A stretch of 36,691 nucleotides of DNA from assembly GCA_023436495.1 (NCBI GenBank), contig JAEZIT010000068.1:1-36691 (forward strand). The letters are read 5' to 3'. A program made the position numbers and the translations under genes. Source of the DNA: Acidobacteriota bacterium. GTDB lineage: Bacteria > Acidobacteriota > Blastocatellia > Pyrinomonadales > Pyrinomonadaceae. Below, piece after piece: positions 22,551-31,077 of this stretch; position 1 is the first letter of the stretch, and each line of letters starts with the position of its first letter. The notes beneath the pieces were generated by a model. The model was not told the origin of the DNA and searched no databases. It saw only the letters and a list, made by a program, of their open reading frames with translations.

Positions 22551-23870
22551 ATGAAAATATCACCGGCGCGAACCGCTACCTTCGACATACTTTCCCGCAT
22601 CGAAACCGAAAGCGCCTTTTCGTCTATACTTCTACCCGAATACGAGGCAAAGCTCAGCCCGCGCGACCGCGGCCTTTGTCATGAGATCGTCCTCGGCGTC
22701 CTGAGACGAAAGTTGTTTCTCGACCGAATGATCGCCCTGCATTCGAAGGCCGGAAAACTCGACGTGCCGGTCCGCATTGCTCTGCAAATTGGAATTTATC
22801 AGCTCCTTTTTCTCGACCGCATACCGCCGCATTCCGCTATCAACGAAAGCGTAAACCTCGTACAACGCGCAAAGAAGACCTCTGCAAAAGGATTGGTCAA
22901 CGCAGTGCTCCGACGCATCGCCGCCGAAGCCCCGAAACTATCGTTCACGACCGAATCAGAACGTATTTCAGTAGAAACTTCTCATCCCGAATGGCTGATC
23001 GCAAAATGGGCCGACGATTGGGGGCCCGACCGCGCCGAAAAGATCGTCGCGGCCAATAACAAGCCGTCCGACATAGCGTTCCGTTTTACGTTGAAGGGAA
23101 TTAAGGCGTTCGGCGGACGCCAGCGCTCCGATGAACTTGCCGAACGATCCGGCTGGAAGCGGTCGGAAAACGCCGCGGGATGCTGGACGAATGAAAACGG
23201 CCTGAATGACGAACTCCGGCAGCTCGCCGCGGACAGCTTGATCTATTTTCAGGACGAAGCCTCGCAAATGGTCGCCGAAGTTGCGCTAAAATTTGCCGGC
23301 GGCAGAATATTCGACGCCTGCGCAGCTCCGGGCAGTAAAACCACCGCCATCGCCGCCGGCCTATGGCCCGAAGTACGCCATATAGTCGCCGGCGACCTGC
23401 ATTTTCAGCGCGTTAAATTCCTGCGTGAAAACTGCCGACGGCAAGAAGTCGGTCGCGTCGATTTCGTGCAGTATGACGCCACCGGTACGGTCGTATTTGA
23501 GGATGGATCATTTAATGTCGTCCTCGTGGACGCTCCGTGTACCGGCACCGGAACGATACGCCACAATCCCGAGATCCGATACTCGCTTGCAGAAACAGAC
23601 CCCGAAACATTATCTCGGAAACAACTTGCAATACTTCGAAATGCATCAAATTTAGTCGAACGCGGCGGGATGCTTGTGTATTCGACCTGCTCGCTGGAGC
23701 CTGAGGAAAATGAAGCGGTCATCGGTGCATTTCTAGCGGAAGCTACGGGCTTCAGAACAGTTACGCCGCCCGTGTCCGAAGATTTCATCACACCGGACCG
23801 ATTCGTGAGGACGTTCCCCGACCGCGACGGAATGGACGGGTTTTTTATTGCGGTTCTCACAAAAGAATAG
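22551..23870 (+). CDS. rsmB: 16S rRNA (cytosine(967)-C5)-methyltransferase
   Basis: A 439-residue protein with an N-terminal NusB-like RNA-binding domain (about 5-130) and a C-terminal Rossmann methyltransferase. The AdoMet-binding motif is DACAAPGSKT at 255-264, and the two catalytic cysteines are C330 in VDAPCTGTGT and C380 in YSTCSLEPEEN. It methylates C967 of 16S rRNA with S-adenosylmethionine. The fmt-rsmB association is common in bacteria; here trhO and the repeat array lie between them. Start ATG 22551 is directly after the trhO stop. Confidence 0.94.
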   Translation: MKISPARTATFDILSRIETESAFSSILLPEYEAKLSPRDRGLCHEIVLGVLRRKLFLDRMIALHSKAGKLDVPVRIALQIGIYQLLFLDRIPPHSAINESVNLVQRAKKTSAKGLVNAVLRRIAAEAPKLSFTTESERISVETSHPEWLIAKWADDWGPDRAEKIVAANNKPSDIAFRFTLKGIKAFGGRQRSDELAERSGWKRSENAAGCWTNENGLNDELRQLAADSLIYFQDEASQMVAEVALKFAGGRIFDACAAPGSKTTAIAAGLWPEVRHIVAGDLHFQRVKFLRENCRRQEVGRVDFVQYDATGTVVFEDGSFNVVLVDAPCTGTGTIRHNPEIRYSLAETDPETLSRKQLAILRNASNLVERGGMLVYSTCSLEPEENEAVIGAFLAEATGFRTVTPPVSEDFITPDRFVRTFPDRDGMDGFFIAVLTKE

Positions 23871-23894
23871 CGGAAATATCGCATCTTCAAGGGT

Positions 23895-23922
23895 TTGTCG
23901 TAAAAGGAAAAGGTGTTAAACT
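23895..23922 (+). promoter_or_regulatory. Possible promoter upstream of the PASTA gene
   Basis: TTGTCG (23895-23900) and TAAACT (23917-23922) are 16 bp apart, 28 bp before the GTG start at 23951. A TAAACT hexamer also occurs in the gap between the M48 and ATPase genes. Weak match to consensus. Confidence 0.33.
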
Positions 23923-23950
23923 CTCAAGTTGATTTTGGAGCTGTAAGTCT

Positions 23951-24595
23951 GTGAAAATCGGATCAAAAGGCCTATCGGCCCTCGGTAAATTAGCGACGCT
24001 CGCGATCATGGCGGCGGCCTTTATTTTTGGGCTTGCGGGCGTGGTCTATATGTCTCTGCAGGGTGAAGAGATAAAGGTTCCGGAGATCGTCGGCAAGGAT
24101 TTTGTCGAAAGCGAAAAGGAACTGGCACATCTCGGCTTGAAAATAAAGCGGCGCGCCGACCGATTCAGCCCGGATCCGCCAAATACCGTGCTCGAACAGC
24201 TTCCAAAACCCGGCGAGACCGTTAAAACCGGCCAATTGATCTTGGTGGTGACGAGTAAATCCGGAGGCGAAGGCGATCAGCTTCCTTCTACACTTAAGAA
24301 AAGTGTCGAGGAAGACGATACCGAGAAGATCGAGGAAATGATCTCCGAAAAGCCCAAGAAACCTAAGACAAATACGAACACGAACAAGAAAAAAGCCGAG
24401 ACCACGCGTGACGTGACCGCGAATTCGGCATCGGCAACAAATTCGGAAAAAGCGCCGGAAAGTGACAAGAAACCGGCAAATTCGGCGGTCGAGCCGCTGG
24501 ACAGGACCCCGAAGGTGATCACGATCCCGTCGGCGAATCGTTCGACCGGAACACCGGCAAATCGTCCGGCAGCGACCAGACCTCCGAATAATTGA
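23951..24595 (+). CDS. Membrane-anchored single-PASTA-domain protein
   Basis: A 214-residue protein starting at GTG 23951 (GGAG 11 bases before). One transmembrane helix at about 14-36, then a PASTA domain at about 41-102 (KVPEIVGKDFVESEKELAHLGLKI ... VLEQLPKPGETVKTGQLILVV). A long, low-complexity tail rich in K, T, N, P and S follows (about 103-214). PASTA domains bind muropeptides or beta-lactams, usually at the end of Ser/Thr kinases or penicillin-binding proteins. Here there is no kinase or transpeptidase domain, so it would be an outward-facing cell-wall sensor or scaffold; that is inference. It precedes rpe on the same strand. Confidence 0.85.
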   Translation: MKIGSKGLSALGKLATLAIMAAAFIFGLAGVVYMSLQGEEIKVPEIVGKDFVESEKELAHLGLKIKRRADRFSPDPPNTVLEQLPKPGETVKTGQLILVVTSKSGGEGDQLPSTLKKSVEEDDTEKIEEMISEKPKKPKTNTNTNKKKAETTRDVTANSASATNSEKAPESDKKPANSAVEPLDRTPKVITIPSANRSTGTPANRPAATRPPNN

Positions 24596-24681
24596 TGATA
24601 GGACCGCATTGAGCCCCAGATTGCTGAGCAACTGTGTTCTGACGTTCCGCAACAAATACTACGAAGCTCAATTATTTACGA

Positions 24682-25344
24682 ATGTTTGAAATTGCACCGT
24701 CGATTTTATCGGCAGATTTTACAAAACTTGGCGATGAGATCCGTGCCGTAAAAGAAGGCGGAGCCACGGTGATCCACGTGGATGTAATGGATGGCCGCTT
24801 CGTGCCGAATATTACGATAGGGCTTCCGGTCGTTCGTTCGATCCGAAAGATGACCGACCTTAGGATCGATTGCCATCTGATGATCATCGAACCGGGCACT
24901 TACGCCGCGGATTTCGTAAAGGTCGGTGCCGATATGGTTTCGGTCCACGTCGAGGCCGATCCGCATCTGCATCGAACTCTATCGTCGATCCGCGAAGCAG
25001 GCGGAAAAGCCGGCATTGCCATAAATCCGGCAACGCCCTTAGTGAGTCTGGAGGAAGCTTTGCCGTACGCGGATTTCGTGCTGCTGATGTCTGTGAATCC
25101 GGGATTCGGCGGGCAACGATTCATTCCGACATGCGTTGATAAATTAAGACGGCTGCGGTCAATGATCGCGGACCGCGGCTTGGATGTAAGGATCGAGATA
25201 GACGGCGGGATCGACGAATCCAACATTTTGAATATTGTTGAGTCCGGAGCGGATATCATCGTTGCCGGATCCGCGGTCTACGGTAAGGAAGATCCCTCTG
25301 CAGCGGTTCGTGAATTACTGGAGAAAGGAACGGTTTGGGTCTAG
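24682..25344 (+). CDS. rpe: Ribulose-phosphate 3-epimerase
   Basis: A 220-residue TIM-barrel enzyme of the pentose phosphate pathway that interconverts ribulose-5-phosphate and xylulose-5-phosphate. The metal ligands H32, D34 (IHVDVMDGRFVPNITIG), H65 (CHLMI) and D174 (EIDGGID) are all present. Phosphate-binding loops are NPGFGGQRF (139-147) and the C-terminal VAGSAVYG. Start ATG 24682. It forms part of a plus-strand run with rsmB and the PASTA gene. Confidence 0.95.
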   Translation: MFEIAPSILSADFTKLGDEIRAVKEGGATVIHVDVMDGRFVPNITIGLPVVRSIRKMTDLRIDCHLMIIEPGTYAADFVKVGADMVSVHVEADPHLHRTLSSIREAGGKAGIAINPATPLVSLEEALPYADFVLLMSVNPGFGGQRFIPTCVDKLRRLRSMIADRGLDVRIEIDGGIDESNILNIVESGADIIVAGSAVYGKEDPSAAVRELLEKGTVWV

Positions 25345-25374
25345 GCGGCAAACGCGCGAGAGAAATTATTAGTT

Positions 25375-26895
25375 ATGCGTATTAATTCAGTTAAATCGAC
25401 AGTCTTCGTCGTCGCGGCCGTGATCGCGATGGCGGTTTCCGGCTTCGCACAGGCCCGCCCGGGCGACGGTTCGCCCATGCAGCGTCTCGACGTGATGCGA
25501 CAAAAGCTTGAGATCATGCGTCGGTCGCTAAGCGGCGCGGCTTCGGTCCTCAAGGACGAGAACAAGGGCGACAAATCCAAAAAGGATGACAAGGACGACC
25601 TGAATACTCCGCTCGGACGCCTGCTGGGGCTTGAGAAAGATGCGGCAAGGCTTCAATCGGACGTCAACAGCCTTCGCGGCAAGATCGATCGTGCCGAGAA
25701 ATACGAGGCATCGGACATCGATCAACTCGAAACGTCGGTTTCTGAATTACAATCCGCTGTGGATAAGGTCCAGCTTGAGACCGCAACCGCCCGCGCTGTT
25801 ACCGATTCACCTGAAGGAAAACCGCGCGAAAAGAAGAAAAAGGGCAAATTCCTTGGCATATTTGGCGGCGGCGGAAATGATGAATACGAAGAGCTGATCG
25901 GAAGCGTTTCGCCTGGTCGCGATCGTGAATTGTTCATTGTCGCAACCCGCGAAGTTCGCAAAAAACGGTTTGACGTTGGACGCCTGCTGTTTCAGACCAT
26001 CATCACAACATATCCGGATTCGCCGTATTTGCCTATGTCGAAGCTGGCCGTCGCGGATTCGTTTTTCCTTGAAGGCTCTACCAGCTCCCTGATCCAGGCG
26101 ATTGCCGCCTATCAGGATTGGCTGACGTTTTTCCCGACTCATCCGCTCGCCGACCGTGTGGTATTGAAGATCGCCGAATCAGAAATGCGGCAGATCGGCC
26201 TGCCGGATCGCGATGCGACCCGTGCCAAGCGTGCCGAAACGCGGCTAAAAGCGCTCCTCCAGCAGTATCCGGATTCGATACTTCGAGCCGACGCGGAACA
26301 GCGTTTGAAACAGGTCCAGGACAATCTTGGCTTACATAACCTATATATCGCTAACTATTACTACGGCCAGTCCGTCGACCAGAAGAAAGGCGGACTCAAG
26401 GGAGCACAATCGCGATACCGCGAGATCCTCGATAAATATCCGAATTTCAGCTTCATGGACGAAGCACTTTACAAACTCGCGGTTACGTACCTTGTAGAGG
26501 AGGAAACGGACCAAGCGGCCCGGTACTTCCAGCAGATAGTCTCGGATTACCCGAACAGCGATTACGTTGAGAAAGCCAAAGAACAGCTTCAGTTGATCGG
26601 CGCTACGGTGCCGGAACCGAACCCCGAACGAATGAAGGTGCTGCCGCCGGAAGACGTATCGTTCTTCCAGAACTTCAAGAACCAGTTCTTCGGTATTTAT
26701 CCGATGACAATAGATAAGAACGGCGTGCTGATGACCCGGGAATTTGATAAGGAGAAGTTCGAATTGATTGACCAGATAATTGAGAACCAGGGCGATATTC
26801 TCTCAAATCAGATCCCGCAGGCTTTGACCACCGTCATTTCGCAGCGGCGAGCTGCGGCAACTCAGCCGACGGCTCAACCGCAGGAGCAGAAATAA
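25375..26895 (+). CDS. BamD-like TPR protein (outer membrane assembly lipoprotein family)
   Basis: A 506-residue protein. Signal peptide about 1-25 (cleavage near FAQA), without a lipobox cysteine. A charged, coiled-coil-prone region lies at about 60-145 (KGDKSKKDDKDDLN, LQSDVNSLRGKIDRAEKYEA). TPR/BamD-type helical pairs fill about 185-405, with typical VGRLLFQTIITTYPDSPYLP and YREILDKYPNFSFMDEALYKLAVTYL. A 100-residue C-terminal extension follows. BamD works in the Bam complex, inserting beta-barrel proteins in the outer membrane. Lack of lipidation and the extra length mean it may be a YbgF- or BamD-related periplasmic TPR protein, not BamD itself. Confidence 0.78.
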   Translation: MRINSVKSTVFVVAAVIAMAVSGFAQARPGDGSPMQRLDVMRQKLEIMRRSLSGAASVLKDENKGDKSKKDDKDDLNTPLGRLLGLEKDAARLQSDVNSLRGKIDRAEKYEASDIDQLETSVSELQSAVDKVQLETATARAVTDSPEGKPREKKKKGKFLGIFGGGGNDEYEELIGSVSPGRDRELFIVATREVRKKRFDVGRLLFQTIITTYPDSPYLPMSKLAVADSFFLEGSTSSLIQAIAAYQDWLTFFPTHPLADRVVLKIAESEMRQIGLPDRDATRAKRAETRLKALLQQYPDSILRADAEQRLKQVQDNLGLHNLYIANYYYGQSVDQKKGGLKGAQSRYREILDKYPNFSFMDEALYKLAVTYLVEEETDQAARYFQQIVSDYPNSDYVEKAKEQLQLIGATVPEPNPERMKVLPPEDVSFFQNFKNQFFGIYPMTIDKNGVLMTREFDKEKFELIDQIIENQGDILSNQIPQALTTVISQRRAAATQPTAQPQEQK

Positions 26896-26909
26896 ACGTC
26901 GCTCAAGTG

Positions 26910-26952
26910 TTCGTCCGGTGTGCCGTTTCGACGGGCCGGACGAATCTATTTT
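26910..26952 (+). terminator. Stem-loop terminator after the BamD-like gene
   Basis: TTCGTCCGG (26910-26918) pairs perfectly with CCGGACGAA (26936-26944). A second small hairpin, CCGT-TTCG-ACGG (26923-26934), is nested in the loop. TCTATTTT follows (26945-26952). It lies 15 bp after the stop at 26895. Confidence 0.58.
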
Positions 26953-26966
26953 GAAGAACCGGTTCC

Positions 26967-27443
26967 ATGGACGCGAAAGACACAGGCTTTGACCATGATG
27001 TTAGTCAACACTATGCCGTCACCGCAGCGGTCGTAGGCAGCGTCATCGTATCCTCGCTGCTTCTTGTAGTAGCTGGTGCATTTGTTATCGATCGGCCGGC
27101 CGCGGCCGCGGGTCCGAGTGAATTGACGGCGATTTGGGTTTTGATAGTCTTCATCGCCGCCGGATCCTTTGTTCTGCGGCGCGTACTTAACAATTGGGAG
27201 CGACTTCGTACCGCTAAACTATTGAAAGGGCTCCCGGGGCTCTTGGCGACACTTCGTGCAAACGCGATCATACTTGCGGCAGTGGCTGAATCTATTGTTG
27301 TTGCGGGTTTTATCGCCGCTTATCTCACGGGTGAGAAGTTCGATCTTTACAGGGCCGCCGCTGCCGCACTTATCGTATTCGCGATCAATTTTCCGCGGCG
27401 TTCGGTTTGGTTGAAGGTCGCCGAAGCTCTACGTGATGTTTAA
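26967..27443 (+). CDS. Small multi-pass membrane protein, unknown
   Basis: A 158-residue protein with about four transmembrane helices (about 18-42, 52-72, 92-117 and 127-143), separated by short loops; WERLRTAKLLKGLPG joins the second and third. Both termini are hydrophilic and no conserved catalytic motif is visible. I do not recognise a family. It starts 15 bp after the stem-loop and ends 19 bp before the large TPR gene, so it probably belongs to the transcript of the latter. Confidence 0.7.
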   Translation: MDAKDTGFDHDVSQHYAVTAAVVGSVIVSSLLLVVAGAFVIDRPAAAAGPSELTAIWVLIVFIAAGSFVLRRVLNNWERLRTAKLLKGLPGLLATLRANAIILAAVAESIVVAGFIAAYLTGEKFDLYRAAAAALIVFAINFPRRSVWLKVAEALRDV

Positions 27444-27462
27444 CTCACGCAGCATTTGAGTA

Positions 27463-29523
27463 ATGAAAATCAAAATACCGGCACTAATCCTCACGGCAGC
27501 TGCATTTACGGCAACGGGTTACGCACAGCCCGTAAACACTGCAAACCTGAATTCTTCGACAGCTCAAACCGCTCCCGTCTCGAGGGAACGCCGCGAACAG
27601 GCATACGCCAAGCTTCTTGAAGCCCAGCGCTATATCTGGAAATCGAGCCCGATGCGAATGCAGAGCGGCGGAGCCGCGTACTCAAGATTAGCGAAACAGG
27701 CACTACAGAAAGCTATCGAGCTTGACCCGAGCCTTGCCGAGGCATATACGGCGCTGTCGGAATTAGCGATCAGCACCAACCCCATCGATCTTGAAGAGGG
27801 AATTCGACTCGCCGAAAGATCCGTTTCGATCCAGCCTGATAATTTCGGTGCACACCGTATACTAGCGCGGCTGTACACTTTCAAAAGCCGGCTGAACAAC
27901 GGTCCACTCGATCCTGTCTTTACGGAAAAGGCCATTGCCGAATGGAAGGAAATTACCCGCCTCGATCCCAGAAACGCGGAGGCGTGGGCGTTTTTGAGTG
28001 AATTTTATGAACGTCGGGATAAGCCAGAAGAGCGTATAAAAGCACTTCAGAATTGGGTGAGTTCGACGCCGCCGCTTGAAGTCCAATTCTATCGCCGCGT
28101 TATGGGCGGCCAAGGAAGCCTGGCACCTGAGGCTGCTTCACTCAAACTTGGTCCGGCGCTTATCGCCGCGGGCAGAATGCGTGAAGCGATCGAGGTCCTG
28201 AGCCTTGTTATTGCCGATTCACCGGATAACGAAGAGGCAGTCGGACTTTTGACCGAAGCGGTAGCGACAGCGGACAGTCAAGCCGTCGCTGCGGCGACTC
28301 AGGCACTGCAGCAGGCGGTTTACGCAAATCCGGACAGTGCACCGCTAATAGCGCTTCTAGCAAAAGTGCAGGCCCGTTCGGGAAATATCGAAGATTCCGA
28401 AGCAACGCTGCGCAATGCTGCGGCACGCTTTGCCGCATCCGATCCGGAGAATGCGGCCGCGCTTTTCACGGCACTCGGTGACCTGAATGCGGAGTCTCAG
28501 AAAACAGATCAGGCGGTGGCAGCGTATGAAGACGCTCTTCGAGTCAGGGGGATCGGTGACCGCCCGCCTGTCGCTGATGACGCTCGCGATTTTGCGGTGC
28601 GGGTTTTTCAGAAATTGATCGACGTCTACAAACGCGCGAACCGGGCGAAGGATGTCCGCGCCGTGATTACTCGGGCAAGGTCGCTTTTCGGGGATAACGA
28701 CTTATTCGCCGATCGTCAGCTAATATCGTATTACCGCGAAACTGGCAATCGAGCGGAGGCTCTCTCGGCCATTCGTTCCGTCCGTCAGAGGGTCCCGTCG
28801 GATTATGGCCTAATGAGACTCGAGGCGTCGCTGCTTGCAGAAAACGGCCGAGTTGATGAGGGTGTCGCGCTCGTCAGAGCGCTCATAGGAAAACAGCCAG
28901 CTGCCGGTGAAGGCCGTGTTGGCGCTTCCGGGGTTGCACTGCCGATGTACGACGATTACTCGAATTATCTTTTCATTTCCCAGCTTTATAACCAGGCGGG
29001 CCGTGGAAAAGAGGCGATCGCAGCGGCGAATTCTGCATATTTGGTCGCAAACGGACCCGAACGGAAGCAAATCGCAAAGCTCACGCTCGCAACCGCTCAG
29101 CAATCAACCGGCGATCACGCTTCAGCGGAAGCGACACTTCGAGCCATCTTGAAAGAGACGCCGGGCAATCCGATCGCGATGAACAATCTCGGATATTTCT
29201 TGCTTGAACGAAACGAAAAGATCGAAGAGGCCTTTCAACTAATAAAAGGCGCTGTCGCCATCGACCCGACAAATCCGTCATACCTGGATAGCTTGGGTTG
29301 GGCAAATTTTAAGCTGGGCCGCTATGCAGAAGCCGAACGGCACCTCCTCGAAGCCGCGCGCTATGACAACGCCTCTGTGGCGATCAGCGAGCATCTTGGC
29401 GATGTCTACCATAAACAGGGAAAGGCCGAGCTTGCTCATTCCTCTTGGGAAAAAGCTCTGATTCTCGCTTCCGATCCGGCTGATGTCCGACGACTGAAAA
29501 CAAAGCTGGAAAAGGGCAAATAG
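27463..29523 (+). CDS. Large exported TPR-repeat protein
   Basis: A 686-residue protein with a signal peptide (about 1-20, KIPALILTAAAFTATGYAQ). The mature part is almost entirely TPR-type helical pairs; clear ones are LAEAYTALSELAISTNPIDLEEGI, AEAWAFLSEFYERRDKPEERI, NPIAMNNLGYFLLERNEKIEEAFQLIKGAVAIDPTNPSYLDSLGWANFKLGRYAEAERHLLEAARYD and the final AISEHLGDVYHKQGKAELAHSSWEKAL. Such proteins act as scaffolds in the envelope, for instance in secretion or exopolysaccharide assembly, but no specific partner can be named. The gene ends at a long palindromic terminator shared with the M48 gene. Confidence 0.85.
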   Translation: MKIKIPALILTAAAFTATGYAQPVNTANLNSSTAQTAPVSRERREQAYAKLLEAQRYIWKSSPMRMQSGGAAYSRLAKQALQKAIELDPSLAEAYTALSELAISTNPIDLEEGIRLAERSVSIQPDNFGAHRILARLYTFKSRLNNGPLDPVFTEKAIAEWKEITRLDPRNAEAWAFLSEFYERRDKPEERIKALQNWVSSTPPLEVQFYRRVMGGQGSLAPEAASLKLGPALIAAGRMREAIEVLSLVIADSPDNEEAVGLLTEAVATADSQAVAAATQALQQAVYANPDSAPLIALLAKVQARSGNIEDSEATLRNAAARFAASDPENAAALFTALGDLNAESQKTDQAVAAYEDALRVRGIGDRPPVADDARDFAVRVFQKLIDVYKRANRAKDVRAVITRARSLFGDNDLFADRQLISYYRETGNRAEALSAIRSVRQRVPSDYGLMRLEASLLAENGRVDEGVALVRALIGKQPAAGEGRVGASGVALPMYDDYSNYLFISQLYNQAGRGKEAIAAANSAYLVANGPERKQIAKLTLATAQQSTGDHASAEATLRAILKETPGNPIAMNNLGYFLLERNEKIEEAFQLIKGAVAIDPTNPSYLDSLGWANFKLGRYAEAERHLLEAARYDNASVAISEHLGDVYHKQGKAELAHSSWEKALILASDPADVRRLKTKLEKGK

Positions 29524-29554
29524 TTTTCTAAGCCCAACGCGTTTAACAATAACA

Positions 29555-29594
29555 AAAAGGACATATTGTGCCGGCCGGCAGAATATGTCCTTTT
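29555..29594. terminator. 40-bp palindromic bidirectional terminator
   Basis: Outer arms AAAAGGACATATT (29555-29567) and AATATGTCCTTTT (29582-29594) are perfect. Inside, TGCCGG (29569-29574) and CCGGCA (29575-29580) meet with no spacer, and one G-G mismatch separates the two blocks. Because both ends carry A/T tracts it can stop transcription from either side, between the convergent TPR and M48 genes. Confidence 0.85.
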
Positions 29595-29617
29595 CTTCCA
29601 TACGGTTCGTAGCTAGT

Positions 29618-30796
29618 TTACGGCTTCGGCGTTGGCGACGGCTCCGGTTCGCCGCGTTTCTTTAGCTGCGGCGGACCGTCCGACGACGAACTGGAATTGT
29701 CTGGTGCGGTATCTGTCGAATCGGCTGCGTCGGGCTGACGTTTCTTCAGCGTCGGCTTTACCTCGCCTTCGTCATCAAGATCGCCTGTGATCCCGGCCCT
29801 TGCATTCGTAAGTTTCATCAAGTGGCGTTTCACCCGCTGAAATTCGGAAGTGCTGATGACGTATTCTTCTTTTTCGGGAAATCGTGCGACCAGCTGAAGC
29901 GTTTCATCCCGACGGTCGAGCGATTGCGGATGCGAAGAAAAGATCTTTGCCAGGGTCCCGGGCTTTTTCTTATTCTGCGATGCGAGCTTTTCGAACATCG
30001 TGGACATCCCGGTCGGATCATATCCCGAAGCGTAAAGATATTGAACTCCAAGCGAATCGGCCTCGCCCTCCGCGCTGCGGCTAAATGAGAGGAAGCTTAA
30101 AAGCTGTCCGAGGCCGCCCGCGTTTTGAGCGATCGCACTGGCGATTCCCCCGCCAAAAATGATCGTACCGATCAGGCCGTATTGGATCGCCTGCATCTTG
30201 CCTTGGTTCTCCATTGCATGGCGTGCCGCGACGTGCGCTATTTCGTGCGCCATCACGCCCGCAAGTTCCGCTTCGTTGTCAGCCGCAAGGATCAGCCCCC
30301 GGTTAACGAAGAAAAACCCGCCCGGCAATGCGAAGGCATTGACCTCATCGCTATCGATGACCTTGATCGTAAATGGGATCTTGGCGTCGGAATGAAGCAC
30401 GATGTTTTGCCCTACGCGATTAACGTATTCGGTAACGATCGGATCCTCGACCAGCTTCGCCTGCTGTTCTACTTCAAGAGCCAGCCGGCGGCCGATGGCT
30501 ACTTCTTTCTCCTGCGAACCACCCAGCCATCCGAACAATTTATCAGTACCGCTGTTTATCTTGCGTTGACCGATCAACGACGGGTCTTCCTTTGTGGAAA
30601 GCGCCTTAGTAACAGGTGCCGTCTGAACCTTCGGCTTCTCCTGTTTTTCCTGTTTGGCCGGCGATTTCTTCTCCGGCTTCTTGCTGGCGTCCTTATCCTG
30701 TGCGTAAATTCGCCCGGGCGCGACCGCCAGCATGCTCATCCAAAAACTGAATAGGAGTACGAGTGCTCCTGCTTTTCGTACCGTTCGTCGCTGCAT
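29618..30796 (-). CDS. Exported M48-family metalloprotease
   Basis: A 392-residue protein from ATG 30796, chosen because GGAGG lies 7 bases upstream; an ATG eight codons earlier has none. Signal peptide about 1-32 (ending IYAQ), then a lysine-rich linker. The zinc site is HEIAH (H184, E185, H188) in MAHEIAHVAARH, with the third ligand glutamate E245 in EGEADSLGVQYL. This is the layout of periplasmic BepA/LoiP-like proteases that maintain outer-membrane protein quality. The C-terminal 70 residues are a disordered Pro/Ser/Lys tail. It is divergent from the large ATPase gene. Confidence 0.92.
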   Translation of the reverse strand: MQRRTVRKAGALVLLFSFWMSMLAVAPGRIYAQDKDASKKPEKKSPAKQEKQEKPKVQTAPVTKALSTKEDPSLIGQRKINSGTDKLFGWLGGSQEKEVAIGRRLALEVEQQAKLVEDPIVTEYVNRVGQNIVLHSDAKIPFTIKVIDSDEVNAFALPGGFFFVNRGLILAADNEAELAGVMAHEIAHVAARHAMENQGKMQAIQYGLIGTIIFGGGIASAIAQNAGGLGQLLSFLSFSRSAEGEADSLGVQYLYASGYDPTGMSTMFEKLASQNKKKPGTLAKIFSSHPQSLDRRDETLQLVARFPEKEEYVISTSEFQRVKRHLMKLTNARAGITGDLDDEGEVKPTLKKRQPDAADSTDTAPDNSSSSSDGPPQLKKRGEPEPSPTPKP

Positions 30797-30833
30797 AGAT
30801 TGCCTCCGAAAGATCTCCATTGTCGGTAGCTTA

Positions 30834-30863
30834 AGTTTAGCTGTAAATATGCCGGGAAATCAA
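30834..30863 (-). promoter_or_regulatory. Possible promoter of the M48 gene
   Basis: On the minus strand TTGATT (30858-30863) and TAAACT (30834-30839) are separated by 18 bp, 38 bp before the start at 30796. Matches to consensus are partial. Confidence 0.33.
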
Positions 30864-31077
30864 CGTAAATATGATGCGGCAATTAGCAAAAACGTTGCGG
30901 ACGGCCCATCAAAAAGTTCAATTGCGACAGTATTTCCATAAAATTTAACTAGGCTCTTCTTTTTCTTGCAAAAACTTGTTAAACTACTGTCGGCGGCCTG
31001 CCATATGCATTCGGCCGTCCTGCAGTACAGAGCATTCCCCGTTCGAATTCTTTCTCGTTTATTCATTCCCTAAAAAG

